Assembly: GCA_027486655.1 (NCBI GenBank)
Contig: JAIXOR010000004.1
Span: 62,001-126,000 of the forward strand
DNA from: Verrucomicrobiaceae bacterium
GTDB lineage: Bacteria > Verrucomicrobiota > Verrucomicrobiia > Verrucomicrobiales > Akkermansiaceae
Length of the DNA stretch: 64,000 bases
Reading direction: 5' to 3'
Shown here: positions 31,760 to 40,604 of the stretch, one piece after another
Layout: every line of letters starts with the position of its first letter
Numbering within the stretch: the stretch's first letter is position 1
Made by a program: the position numbers and the translations under genes
The notes under the pieces: generated by a model
Databases searched by the model: none
Seen by the model: the letters and a program-made list of their open reading frames with translations, nothing else
Told to the model about the DNA's origin: nothing

Positions 31760-32238
31760 GCGCGGGGTATGGCCTCAGGCGGAACAAAAGTCAACCGGAG
31801 GACCGTGCGAATCCTCACCCATGCCGCAAGGCCGCCGGTTCTAACAGTCGGCGCGGCTTTTTCCGCGGAAGGCCCGGGGTCGTCTGGCAAGTCGGCCGGG
31901 ATTTCCCCTTATGGCCGATTTTGGGACTCAATGGCCGATTTTGAGCCCTGAAATTCCTTTCAAAGTCCTGATTTTCAGGCATCTTGGCGTTGTTCGGACG
32001 CCGCAAGGCCCACCCGGACACCGAGTCCCAAGTGTTTAGCCAAACGTGTTCGGCCTGATCTCCGGGGGGAAGTCAGACGAGCCAGGTGGAGCCGGGCGAC
32101 GAGGAAAAAAGCGCGCGCTGCGAGATCCGGGGGGAAATCCAGCGCGCGCTTTTTCGTGTCCGGGTGCGGCGAAGGGGACGAGCCATGACGGCCAATGAGG
32201 GATTTACCTCAGGGCGCGTTCCGTTATCGTTCCGGCGC
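31760..32238. other. Intergenic region between divergent ribH and RDD genes
   Basis: About 480 bases without a convincing gene. It contains a spaced direct repeat (ATGGCCGATTTT at 31911-31922 and 31931-31942), a GC-rich inverted repeat near 31828-31863 followed by CTTTTT, and the strong symmetric hairpin at 32106-32154. Promoters for ribH (minus) and the RDD gene (plus) should lie here, but no clear -35/-10 pair stands out. Confidence 0.5.
32106..32154. terminator. Long symmetric stem-loop, putative bidirectional terminator
   Basis: AAAAAGCGCGCGCTG (32106-32120) pairs perfectly with CAGCGCGCGCTTTTT (32140-32154) around a 19-base loop. The A/T ends make it terminator-like on both strands. No annotated gene reads into it, so an untranslated transcript may end here. 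Confidence 0.6.
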
Positions 32239-32964
32239 ATGGCCCACGGGATGGAAAAGCTCGATACGCTGCAGGCGGTGGAACTCGCCGAGGGCGTGAG
32301 CATCCGTCTGCGCATGGCCGGTCCGCTGCCCCGTGCCGGAGCCTATCTGATCGACCTGACCCTCCGTGTGCTGATCCTGGCGGTCTCGGGGTTTCTGGTC
32401 TCCCTGGCGGGCATCGCGATCGGTGGCAAGGTGGCGCAGGGCTTGTTCCTTCTGGCGTGGTTTCTCCTCGATTGGATCTATCCGGTGGTGTTCGAGGCAG
32501 GCAGGCACGGAGCCACTCCGGGCAAACGCGCCGCGGGTCTGCGGGTGGTCCAGGCGACCGGTTCGCCGATCACCTTCGGTCAGGCGGTGGTTCGGAACTT
32601 CCTGCGTTTCATCGATGGCATGCCGCTCTTCACCTATGCGTTCGGAATCACCAGTTGCCTTGCGACGAAGCGCTTCCAGCGCCTCGGGGATCTTGCGGCG
32701 GGGACCGTGGTGATTTACGACCGGATTGCCTCGCCCCCGCTGACGGCGGCGCCGCCACCCGTGGCTCCGGTGGCTCCTCCCGTCGGTCTCACGGCGGACG
32801 AAGTGCGCGCCCTGGCTGGATTCCGTGAACGGGCCGGGCTGTGGTCGGAGGGGAGGCGTGCCGAATTGGCGGACCATGTCTCGGACCTGACCGGTGCGCG
32901 CGGGGCGGAGGGAGTCTCGCGGCTCATGGCGATGGCCCACTGGCTCCAGCAGAAGCGCGACTGA
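32239..32964 (+). CDS. RDD-family membrane protein
   Basis: 241 residues from MAHGMEKLDTLQAVELAEGV (an alternative start is M at 32251). An RDD domain with helices about 32-53, 60-82 and 110-140 contains AGPLPRAGAYLIDLTLRVLI and GRHGATPGKRAAGLRVVQ, then FIDGMPLFTYAFG and KRFQRLGDLAAGTVVIYDR. The proline-rich linker (PPLTAAPPPVAPVAPPVG) leads to a cytoplasmic C-terminus. Some RDD proteins act as ion antiporters or transport helpers; function here is unknown. Its stop is 6 bases from the convergent sulfatase. Confidence 0.82.
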   Translation: MAHGMEKLDTLQAVELAEGVSIRLRMAGPLPRAGAYLIDLTLRVLILAVSGFLVSLAGIAIGGKVAQGLFLLAWFLLDWIYPVVFEAGRHGATPGKRAAGLRVVQATGSPITFGQAVVRNFLRFIDGMPLFTYAFGITSCLATKRFQRLGDLAAGTVVIYDRIASPPLTAAPPPVAPVAPPVGLTADEVRALAGFRERAGLWSEGRRAELADHVSDLTGARGAEGVSRLMAMAHWLQQKRD

Positions 32965-32970
32965 CTCCGC

Positions 32971-34503
32971 TCAAGGCACCTGGTATTGGGTCCTCAGTTT
33001 CTGATAGACGCCCTTCAGTTCCTCCAGCAGGGCGGCGTTCTCCGGATCGGCGTGGATGCTCCTCATTTCCTGGGGGTCCTTTTCCAGATCAAAGAGCTGC
33101 CACTCGCCGGTGCCGGTGAAACGGAAGAGCTTGTAGCGCGAAGTGCGGATGCCGTCGTGGGGCGGCACGTTGTGGGTTTTCTCGCCGTAGTAGGCATAGT
33201 AAACCGCGTCCCGCCATGCATCGGGAGTCCTGCCTTCGTTCCTGAGCACCGGCACGAGGCTGCGGCCCTGGATGTCCTCCGGGATCGCGGCGCCCGCCGC
33301 CTCTAACAGGGTGGGCGCGTAGTCGATGTTCTGGATGATCGCCTTGGAACGGGTCCCGGGTTTGACCACGCCGGGCCAACGGATGAGGAAGGGCATGGAG
33401 AGGGACTCCTCGAAGATCCACCGCTTGTCATACCAACCGTGCTCGCCGAGGTAGAAACCCTGGTCCGAAGAATAGATGACGATGGTGTTCTCGGCGAGGC
33501 CGGCCTCTTCGATGTAGTCCAGCATGCGGCCGATGTTTTCATCGAGCGCGCGGACGCAGCGCAGGTAGTTGGTGATGTAGCGCCGGTATTTCCAGCGGGT
33601 CAGTGCCTGCTCATCCATCGTGCCCTCCTTGAGTGCGGTCGCAAGGCGGGTGTTCTCATCCTCGTAGGCTGCGAAGAAGGCTTTCCTCTCTTCGGGCATC
33701 ATGCGCCGGGTCTCACCATCCGGCATGTCGAGAAAGCGAGGATCCGTGGGTTTCTCCGGGAGAAGCATGTCATGTCCCCAGGCAAAGTGGCGTGCGATGG
33801 TCATCTGCTGGGTGGCGAGCAGCGAGCTGCGGCCCGCGTAATCGTCGAAGAGGGTGGGGGGCTCGGGCATCTCGACGTTTTTGAAAAGCCCGTAGTGCCT
33901 CGGCGCGGGCACCCAGTTGCGGTGAGGGGCCTTGTGCTGGCACATGAGCAGGAAGGGTTTGTCCTTCGGCCGTTGCTGGCGCAGCCAGTCGAGCGCCTTG
34001 TCGGTGATCACGTCGGTGCAGTATCCGCTGCTGCGGGTGGTTTTCCCGTCCATCGTCATGAAATCCGGGTGCACGTAGTTTCCCTGGCCGGGAAGGATTT
34101 CCCAATGATCAAAGCCGGTGGGACGGGTGACGAGATGCCATTTTCCGATGAGCGCGGTGGTGTAGCCTGCCTGGCGAAGGAGCTTGGGGAAGGTCTGCTG
34201 GGAGCCGTCGAACTTGTCGGTGTCGTTGTTCCGAAAGCCGTTGAGGTGCGAGTGCTTGCCAGTGAGGATGCTGGCGCGGGACGGGCCGCAGATCGAGTTG
34301 GTGCAGTAGGATCGCTCGAAAAGAGCCCCTTTGGCTGCGATCCGATCGATGTTCGGAGTCGGTGCGATGTCCTTGAAGCGTCCTCCGTAGGCGGAGATGG
34401 ATTGCAGTGCGTGATCGTCCGAGAAAAGGAAAACAATGTTCGGCGGAGCCGCGGATGTGTTGAGCACGGACAGCAGGAGGAACAGCAGAAGGCGGGGTTT
34501 CAT
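32971..34503 (-). CDS. Secreted sulfatase (arylsulfatase family)
   Basis: 510 residues from MKPRLLLFLLLSVLNTSAAP, a signal peptide. The metal site starts IVFLFSDDHALQS; the formylglycine signature is C72-G-P-S-R (NSICGPSRASILTGK), so a formylglycine-generating or anSME-type maturase must act elsewhere. APTPNIDRIAAKGALFERSY and the C-terminal EHGWYDKRWIFEESLSMPFL are typical of the sulfatase/heparan-sulfatase branch common in Verrucomicrobia that strip sulfate from marine or host glycans. The start at 34503 is set by the signal peptide. It is divergent from the HTTM gene. Confidence 0.93.
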   Translation of the reverse strand: MKPRLLLFLLLSVLNTSAAPPNIVFLFSDDHALQSISAYGGRFKDIAPTPNIDRIAAKGALFERSYCTNSICGPSRASILTGKHSHLNGFRNNDTDKFDGSQQTFPKLLRQAGYTTALIGKWHLVTRPTGFDHWEILPGQGNYVHPDFMTMDGKTTRSSGYCTDVITDKALDWLRQQRPKDKPFLLMCQHKAPHRNWVPAPRHYGLFKNVEMPEPPTLFDDYAGRSSLLATQQMTIARHFAWGHDMLLPEKPTDPRFLDMPDGETRRMMPEERKAFFAAYEDENTRLATALKEGTMDEQALTRWKYRRYITNYLRCVRALDENIGRMLDYIEEAGLAENTIVIYSSDQGFYLGEHGWYDKRWIFEESLSMPFLIRWPGVVKPGTRSKAIIQNIDYAPTLLEAAGAAIPEDIQGRSLVPVLRNEGRTPDAWRDAVYYAYYGEKTHNVPPHDGIRTSRYKLFRFTGTGEWQLFDLEKDPQEMRSIHADPENAALLEELKGVYQKLRTQYQVP

Positions 34504-34615
34504 GGGCAAAAGGAAAGTGACGGAACGAAGGCTGCCATCGGCATGTTTCAGGAGCGAGCCCGGATTCCGATCTTGTCGGTGGACCCGCCATGGTGGAAAC
34601 CAAGGACCTTCGCTC

Positions 34616-35980
34616 ATGGATGACGATGGAAGACCCGGGTCCGCTCCGCGCCAGTCCTTCGCGGGTCGGCTTTTCGCCCCGGTGGACGGGGCCTCGCTTG
34701 CCGTGTTCCGCATGGCCTTCGGCTTGCTAATGGCTGCGGACCTCTGCTCCTACCTCGCGATGGGCTGGGTGGATGACCAGTTCATCCGGCCGGCGTTTCA
34801 TTTCACCTATCCGGGGTTCGACTGGGTGCGGCCTTTTCCCGGGATCTGGACGAAGGTGGAGTTTGCCGTGCTCGCGGGACTTGCATTGATGATCGCTGCC
34901 GGGCTCTTCCACCGGTGGGCCGCGATCCTCTTTTTCCTCGGCTTCACCCATCTGTTTCTGGTGGATGCCGCGGAATACCTGAACCACTTCTATCTGATCT
35001 GCCTGTTTGCCTTCCTGATCATTTTCGTGCCGGTGCACCGGTGCTGGTCGATGGATGCCTGGCGGAAGGCACCGGGCTCATCGGCAACGGTGCCTGCGTG
35101 GAGCCTGTGGTTGATGCGTCTCCAGATCGGCATCCCGTATTTCTATGGCGGTCTCGCAAAACTCAATGGCGACTGGCTGCGCGGTGAACCGCTGCGGATG
35201 TGGTTGGCAAAACGGAGCGACTTCCCCTTGATCGGGCGCTGGTTCACGGAGGACTGGATGGTTTACTTCTTCAGCTATTCGGGGCTGGTGCTGGATCTTG
35301 TATTCGTGCCGCTGCTGCTGTGGAAACGCGCGCGTCTGTGGGCCTTCGCCGGGGTGATCGCGTTCAACCTGATGAACGCCGCCCTGTTCCACATCGGCGT
35401 GTTTCCGTGGATGATGATCGCCGCCTCGTTGTTGTTCTTTCCTCCGGACTGGCCGAGGTTGCGGGGCTCGGGAGTCCCGCGGGAGTCGAAACCACCGCCG
35501 CTGATCGGAACCGCTGTAGGGATCCCGGGAAAGGCCGCTTGTCTCGCGGGCGGCATCTTCCTGGCATGGCAACTCTTGATGCCCTTCCGGCACTTCCTGT
35601 TTCCCGGGGACGTGGCCTGGACGGAGGAAGGCCATCGTTTCTCATGGCGCATGAAACTCCGCGACAAACAATCGGAAACCTCCTTCGAGGTGACGGATCC
35701 CGTGCTCAAGGAAACGTGGGAGATTGTTCCCGGGGACTTCCTGACTCCGCGCCAGGAGACGGTGATGTCCGGCCATCCGGACCTGATCCACCAGTTTGCC
35801 ATCCACATCGCCCGCCAGTATCAACGGGACTACGGCATGCAGGTGCAGGTGAGGGTCAAGGCGAGCTCCAGCCTGAACGGGAGGAAGTCCGCGGTCTTGA
35901 TCGATCCCGCAGTGGATCTCGCCGCCGAGGATCGAAGTTTCGGCGCGCGGCCATGGATCACGCCGGTTCCGCCGCGTTGA
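34616..35980 (+). CDS. HTTM / vitamin K-dependent gamma-carboxylase-like membrane protein
   Basis: 454 residues with about eight membrane helices. DGASLAVFRMAFGLLMAADL and the RPAFHFTYPGFDWVRPFPG stretch identify the HTTM domain. YLNHFYLICLFAFLIIFVPV, the GIPYFYGGLAKLNGDWLRGE motif and the FPWMMIAASLLFFPPDW region match bacterial vitamin K-dependent carboxylase homologues. A C-terminal periplasmic tail follows. Eukaryotic relatives carboxylate glutamates; bacterial substrates are largely unknown. The start at MDDDGRPGSAPRQ is a choice. It ends 7 bases from the convergent ALDH fragment. Confidence 0.83.
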   Translation: MDDDGRPGSAPRQSFAGRLFAPVDGASLAVFRMAFGLLMAADLCSYLAMGWVDDQFIRPAFHFTYPGFDWVRPFPGIWTKVEFAVLAGLALMIAAGLFHRWAAILFFLGFTHLFLVDAAEYLNHFYLICLFAFLIIFVPVHRCWSMDAWRKAPGSSATVPAWSLWLMRLQIGIPYFYGGLAKLNGDWLRGEPLRMWLAKRSDFPLIGRWFTEDWMVYFFSYSGLVLDLVFVPLLLWKRARLWAFAGVIAFNLMNAALFHIGVFPWMMIAASLLFFPPDWPRLRGSGVPRESKPPPLIGTAVGIPGKAACLAGGIFLAWQLLMPFRHFLFPGDVAWTEEGHRFSWRMKLRDKQSETSFEVTDPVLKETWEIVPGDFLTPRQETVMSGHPDLIHQFAIHIARQYQRDYGMQVQVRVKASSSLNGRKSAVLIDPAVDLAAEDRSFGARPWITPVPPR

Positions 35981-35987
35981 GTAGCCC

Positions 35988-36818
35988 TCAGGCACCGATC
36001 GGATGCCAGACGGTCTTCGCCTCGGTGAAGTCGCGGATCGCGTAGGGCGAATCGTGGGTATTCGAGAACCAGTCGGTTTCCAGCGGATGGATCTTCACGC
36101 GTTTGATGCTCTCCGCGGCACCATGGCGCAGGCGTGACGCGTCCCCGGCTCCGGCGGAGGCTGAGAGCACCCGGATGTGTTCGTGGCTGGCGAAGGTGGC
36201 CAGCATGTCCGCCCGGTCACCGGTGAGGAGGTTGACGACTCCGCCGGGAAGGTCGGAGGTGGCCAGCATCTCGCCTAACAGAATAGCGGGGTATGGGGAC
36301 TCGCGGGAAACCAGTGCTACCACCGCGTTTCCGGCAGTGATTGCCGGAAGGACGAGGCTCATCAGCCCTAACAACGGCGCGTCCTCCGGTGCGAGGACTC
36401 CGACAATGCCGGCCGGCTCGGTAACCGTGAAGTTGAAGTGCGCAGTGGCCACCGGATTGACGCTGCCAAGGACTTGCTCGTATTTGTCCGCCCATCCGGC
36501 GAAGTGGACGATGCGCTCGATCGTGGCGCGGGTTTCACGAGCGCTGGTGACGGCCGCCATTTCATCCGCGCGGGCCTCCAACATTTCCGCAAGCCGATAG
36601 AGGATCTGGGCGCGGTTGTAGGGAGAACGCTTGGCCCATCCCGCGCCCGCCTTGGCGGCGGCTTCCACGGCGTTGCGCAGGTCTTTCCTGGTGCAGAGCG
36701 GAATGTTGCAAAGAAATCTTCCATCCGCATCCGTGAGGGGAGCCACGCGACCGGACTCGGAGCGGATGAAGGCTCCGCCGACGTAGCACTTGGGGGTCTT
36801 GGTGATTTTCAGTGTCAC
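35988..36818 (-). CDS. Truncated aldehyde dehydrogenase-family protein lacking the catalytic domain
   Basis: 276 residues from a GTG start (VTLKITKTPKCYVGGAFIRS). The N-terminal ALDH and NAD-binding parts are recognisable (KRSPYNRAQILYRLAEMLEA, IVGVLAPEDAPLLGLMSLVL, LPGGVVNLLTGDRADM). The sequence stops where the ELGGK glutamate and the catalytic cysteine segment should come. It is not frameshifted, and no remaining ALDH sequence follows. It resembles the non-catalytic second unit of ALDH16-type proteins. The matching full ALDH is at 42392-43876 next to deoC, also on the minus strand, with a foreign island between. Confidence 0.75.
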   Translation of the reverse strand: MTLKITKTPKCYVGGAFIRSESGRVAPLTDADGRFLCNIPLCTRKDLRNAVEAAAKAGAGWAKRSPYNRAQILYRLAEMLEARADEMAAVTSARETRATIERIVHFAGWADKYEQVLGSVNPVATAHFNFTVTEPAGIVGVLAPEDAPLLGLMSLVLPAITAGNAVVALVSRESPYPAILLGEMLATSDLPGGVVNLLTGDRADMLATFASHEHIRVLSASAGAGDASRLRHGAAESIKRVKIHPLETDWFSNTHDSPYAIRDFTEAKTVWHPIGA

Positions 36819-37298
36819 GATTCCATTAAGGCCTCTTGATGCGGAATGACAAGCTGCAAGCATGCAAAACAAGGGGAGGCGGCTCGGCAGGTTCGGCAGC
36901 CGCATGCATTCCTCGACGCAACACTCGGCACCCCGGGAGCTACCCTGCGAGAATGGACTCATGCCGATGGTCTCCAATACCAACTCATCCCCCCGATTCC
37001 GCCGGTTGATGCGTTGATCCGCTTTTCGGTCGAGCCAGCGCCTTCCGCTACGGCCACGGATTCGGTATCTTCACCGGGTTTACAGAATCTTTACACTTTT
37101 TCGCCAATTCCACACACGGGTTTGACAATCCCCGGGCTCGATCGGGGAGAGCCTCGGGGATCCGGTGGTTTAAGCCAACAAACACAATCCCATGATAGGC
37201 CAACCGGTCCGACGGTTGGGCTGCACGCAAAGTGAGTTCCCGAGAGCAGTTGATGCCCCGTGGGCCCGATCCCAACACACCCGTTCCAACGATCTCCT
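36819..37298. other. Intergenic region upstream of the YHYH gene
   Basis: About 480 bases with no gene I can support. A TTGACA at 37122-37127 on the plus strand could be a -35 box for the 37299 gene, but no good -10 follows at 16-18 bases. The stretch around 37075-37115 is AT-rich relative to the window. Confidence 0.5.
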
Positions 37299-38852
37299 GT
37301 GAATCCCAAGTTCATCTTTCCATTGCTTCTTTCGTCAGTCGCACTTTCTCAAGGGCAGCCCATCCTGACCTCGTGGTTCACGGAGAACTCCACGATGCTC
37401 GCCCGGGTGATCCAAAGCGGCACGCTGACCACTCCGGTCACCACCTGGCCATCGGCAGGGGTGACGAACGGCAACACGGGCGGTGCGGCGCAGACCCTGC
37501 CCGCCTACGCGGACGTTCAGCGGATCCGCTATACCGCCACCGACGTCTACATCAACGCGAACGGCTTTGCTTCTTACACGATGGGCCCCTGGTTCAACAA
37601 CAACGGAGGTCTCTTCGGTTTCTGGCCGCTGGCCCGGGACTATCAGATCCGCATTACCCGCAATCCAAGCCCCGCCGCAACCAAGACCCGGCATCCGGGT
37701 GGGATGATCGGGATGATGGTGAACGGTGTGGCGATCTACGACCTCGGCGACGCCTTCTCCTTCAAGCAGACCGCCAATTCACCGTCCGTGACCGGCACCG
37801 ACCAGATGGGGGCGAACGGCGACGGCTGGTGGTCACGCGACGCGCTCGCCGTGGAAGTCGTGACCTTCGATCCGGGCTTCGCTCATCAACCGGGAAACAA
37901 CGGGCAGTATCATTACCATGCCGAGCCGAAGGCCCTTCGCTACCAGCTCGGCGACAACATGAAGGCGACTTACAACGCCTCGACCAACACGTATACCTAC
38001 ACCGAGGACCTCACGAACCTCCACCACTCGCCGATCCTCGGCTGGGCTTACGACGGCTATCCGATCTACGGGCCCTACGGCTATTCGTCCGCCATGAACG
38101 CGGGCAGCCCGATCGGCCGGATGCGCAGCGGCTTCGTTCTGCGGAACGGCACCAACGGAACCCAGAACCTCAACACCACGGGACGGGTCACCCTCGCGAA
38201 ATGGGCCGCCGCCGTGTTTGGCGTGGCCAACCCCGGCAATACCAACCCGGTGGTCTTGGCGGCCACCCAGTACGGGCCATCGACCAGCTACCAGACCACC
38301 GGCCCGAACGGAACGACGACCTACACGCTCGGCCGCTACTGCGGGGATTACGATTTCCTCGGCGACCTGGGCCAGATCCAAGGGGTTGCCTTCGATCTCG
38401 ACACCTACAATGGCCGCAATTGCGTGACTCCGGAATTCCCCGGCGGCACCTATGCCTACTTCGTGTCGATCGATGCCGCCGGCAACACCGTCTTTCCCCA
38501 CATGCTCGGCAAACAGTATTACGGCACGCCGAATGCAGGCAACGCGACCACCGTTCCCGGCACGGCAGTGCAGCTATTCAACGGAGGACCTAACAGTCAG
38601 GAGGCCATGGACGCTCCCGCCGTCAACAAGTCCACCGGCGACGTCACCCTCACCTGGAGCAGCGTTGAAGGCGGCACCTACAAGGTCGAAGCAAGCAACT
38701 CCCTAACCGGAACATGGACCACCCTCAATGCCGCCAAACCTGCCGATGCCAACGCCACCGAGACCACGACTACTGAGAACGGCGCAGCCCTGACTTCCCG
38801 AAAGCGCTTCTACCGCGTCACCCGCACCGGGCTGAGTAGCTACGACCCGTGA
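37299..38852 (+). CDS. Secreted YHYH-domain protein
   Basis: 517 residues from a GTG start with a signal peptide (MNPKFIFPLLLSSVALSQGQ). The YHYH domain has the name-giving motif at 204-207 (NNGQYHYHAEP) and GWAYDGYPIYGPYGYSSAMN, followed by a region rich in Asn/Gly/Thr. The C-terminal 100 residues (SGDVTLTWSSVEGGTYKVEA) look like a beta-sandwich. YHYH proteins are secreted, of unknown biochemistry, and often sit next to di-heme peroxidases. The gene is followed at once by the MbnP-MbnH fusion and then a second YHYH gene. Confidence 0.85.
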   Translation: MNPKFIFPLLLSSVALSQGQPILTSWFTENSTMLARVIQSGTLTTPVTTWPSAGVTNGNTGGAAQTLPAYADVQRIRYTATDVYINANGFASYTMGPWFNNNGGLFGFWPLARDYQIRITRNPSPAATKTRHPGGMIGMMVNGVAIYDLGDAFSFKQTANSPSVTGTDQMGANGDGWWSRDALAVEVVTFDPGFAHQPGNNGQYHYHAEPKALRYQLGDNMKATYNASTNTYTYTEDLTNLHHSPILGWAYDGYPIYGPYGYSSAMNAGSPIGRMRSGFVLRNGTNGTQNLNTTGRVTLAKWAAAVFGVANPGNTNPVVLAATQYGPSTSYQTTGPNGTTTYTLGRYCGDYDFLGDLGQIQGVAFDLDTYNGRNCVTPEFPGGTYAYFVSIDAAGNTVFPHMLGKQYYGTPNAGNATTVPGTAVQLFNGGPNSQEAMDAPAVNKSTGDVTLTWSSVEGGTYKVEASNSLTGTWTTLNAAKPADANATETTTTENGAALTSRKRFYRVTRTGLSSYDP

Positions 38853-38854
38853 TC

Positions 38855-40594
38855 ATGCCCGCCCTGTTCCACCCGCTCCGAACCCTTGTCCTTGCCGCTG
38901 TCATGACTGCGGCCGGCGTGGCTCCGGGAGCGACGTTGGAGATCGCATTGCGGCACATCTTCAATGGCGAGCCGCTGCTGCTTGACTCGCTGCGCTATGC
39001 AAACTCGGCGGGCGAAACGATGTCCTTCACGCGGATCAGCTACCTCTTGAGCGGATTCGCATTGGAAGGTGACGACGGAACCTGGATCGAACTGCCGGAG
39101 CAACAGGCATGGATCGATCTCGCCCGGCGCAGGACCACGCTTCGGCTCGACGAAGTTCCTGCCGGCAGATACCGTGCGCTGCGTTTCCATGTCGGGCCCG
39201 ATGCCGCGGCGAACGCGGGCGACCCCGCGAAACTGCCCGCTGAGCACCCGCTGAATCCGAATCTCAACGGACTCCATTGGAGCTGGCAGGGCGGCTACAT
39301 CTTCCTCGCCGTGGAAGGCCGCTATCGCGGTGCCGCCGCAGATCTCGCCGGCTACGCCCACCATCTGGCGCGCGATCCGAACCGCACCCGCATCAGCCTC
39401 GCCGCGCCGCTCGATCTCACCCAAGACTCGGCCGCCCTGCTCGATTTTGATCTCGGCACGCTCTTCAACGCTCCCCGCCCGCTTTCATTCGCCAAAGATG
39501 GCGTTGCCACTCATTCCCGCGAAGGCGATCCCGTAGCCGCCGCTCTGGTGGCCAACCTGCCCGGTGCTTTCCGGGTGAATCGGATCGTCTCGTCCGTGCC
39601 GGAAATCAGCCGCCCGAGCCCCTTGCAACCGATCGACCTGCCGGCGCGCTACACGCCCTACCGTTTTAACATGAGCGGCTCGTTTCCCGTGCCGGACCTG
39701 CCGCGCGACAACCCGCTGATCGACGAACGGGTCGCCCTTGGAAAGGCCCTGTTCCAGGAAGGCGCGCTGTCGCGGGACGGCACGATTTCCTGTGCCTCCT
39801 GCCACCAATCGGCCGCCGCCTTCTCCGATCCTCGGCGCGTCAGTAATGGCATCGACGGGCGCTCCGGCACCCGCAATGCCATGCCGCTTTTCAACCTCGC
39901 CTGGAAGAGCCGCTTCTTCTGGGACGGCCGCGCGCCCTCGCTCCGTGAGCAGGCCCTGATGCCGATCACGGACCATGCAGAGATGGACGAAAGCCTCGAC
40001 CGGGTCTGCGCCAAACTCGCGGCCAAGCCCGGTTACCCGCCGCTCTTCGCCGCGGCATTCGGCAGCCCGGGGATCGATGCCACGAAGATCGGTCTCGCGC
40101 TCGAGCAGTTCCTTCTAACACTCACATCTTATGACGCGAAGTTCGACCGCGCGCTGCGTGGCAACGCGGTGTTCAACGACGAAGAGAAGCGCGGCTTCGA
40201 GCTGTTCATGACCGAGTATGACCCGCGCAACGGCCAGCTCGGCGCGGATTGTTTCCACTGCCACGGCGGCCCGCTTTTCAGCGACCACCAGTTCCACAAC
40301 AACGGCCTGGCGTCGGACGACAGCGACACCGGGCGTGAGCGCTTCACGGGACTCGAGGCGGACCGCGGGAAGTTCTCTACACCCAGCCTGCGCAACCTCG
40401 CCCGCACCGCGCCCTACATGCATGACGGCCGCTTCGCCACTCTGGAGGAAACGGTCGCCCACTACAGCAGTGGTGTCCATCGGTCTGTCACGCTTGACCC
40501 GAACCTCGCAAAGCATCCGGAAGGTGGCTTGCAACTCAGTACCGATGACCAGCGCGCCCTCGTCGCCTTTCTCAAGACCCTCACTGAAGAATGA
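38855..40594 (+). CDS. Secreted MbnP-like / di-heme peroxidase (MbnH/MauG-type) fusion
   Basis: 579 residues from MPALFHPLRTLVLAAVMTAA (signal peptide); a GTG at 38849 overlapping the previous stop is an alternative. Residues about 27-215 form an MbnP-type copper-binding beta-domain: LEIALRHIFNGEPLLLDSLR, SYLLSGFAL, and LHWSWQGGYIFLAVEG with tryptophans W142 and W144. Residues about 285-579 are a MauG/CcpA di-heme peroxidase with CASCH (313-317) and CFHCH (466-470). In methanotrophs MbnH oxidises a tryptophan of MbnP to build a copper site. Here both are one chain, so the reaction may be intramolecular. Translationally adjacent to the YHYH gene. Confidence 0.87.
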   Translation: MPALFHPLRTLVLAAVMTAAGVAPGATLEIALRHIFNGEPLLLDSLRYANSAGETMSFTRISYLLSGFALEGDDGTWIELPEQQAWIDLARRRTTLRLDEVPAGRYRALRFHVGPDAAANAGDPAKLPAEHPLNPNLNGLHWSWQGGYIFLAVEGRYRGAAADLAGYAHHLARDPNRTRISLAAPLDLTQDSAALLDFDLGTLFNAPRPLSFAKDGVATHSREGDPVAAALVANLPGAFRVNRIVSSVPEISRPSPLQPIDLPARYTPYRFNMSGSFPVPDLPRDNPLIDERVALGKALFQEGALSRDGTISCASCHQSAAAFSDPRRVSNGIDGRSGTRNAMPLFNLAWKSRFFWDGRAPSLREQALMPITDHAEMDESLDRVCAKLAAKPGYPPLFAAAFGSPGIDATKIGLALEQFLLTLTSYDAKFDRALRGNAVFNDEEKRGFELFMTEYDPRNGQLGADCFHCHGGPLFSDHQFHNNGLASDDSDTGRERFTGLEADRGKFSTPSLRNLARTAPYMHDGRFATLEETVAHYSSGVHRSVTLDPNLAKHPEGGLQLSTDDQRALVAFLKTLTEE

Positions 40595-40604
40595 TCCATC
40601 TCCC

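Noticed and set aside
31760..31900. FMN riboswitch upstream of ribH
   Set aside because: Looked for the RFN-element words on the minus strand and saw none; the inverted repeat here is a simple hairpin.
35988..36818. The short ALDH as a frameshifted pseudogene
   Set aside because: No ALDH C-terminal remnant was seen in any frame in the following 7 bases or on the neighbouring HTTM gene, and the frame is clean with good codon use; it is listed as a truncated protein instead.
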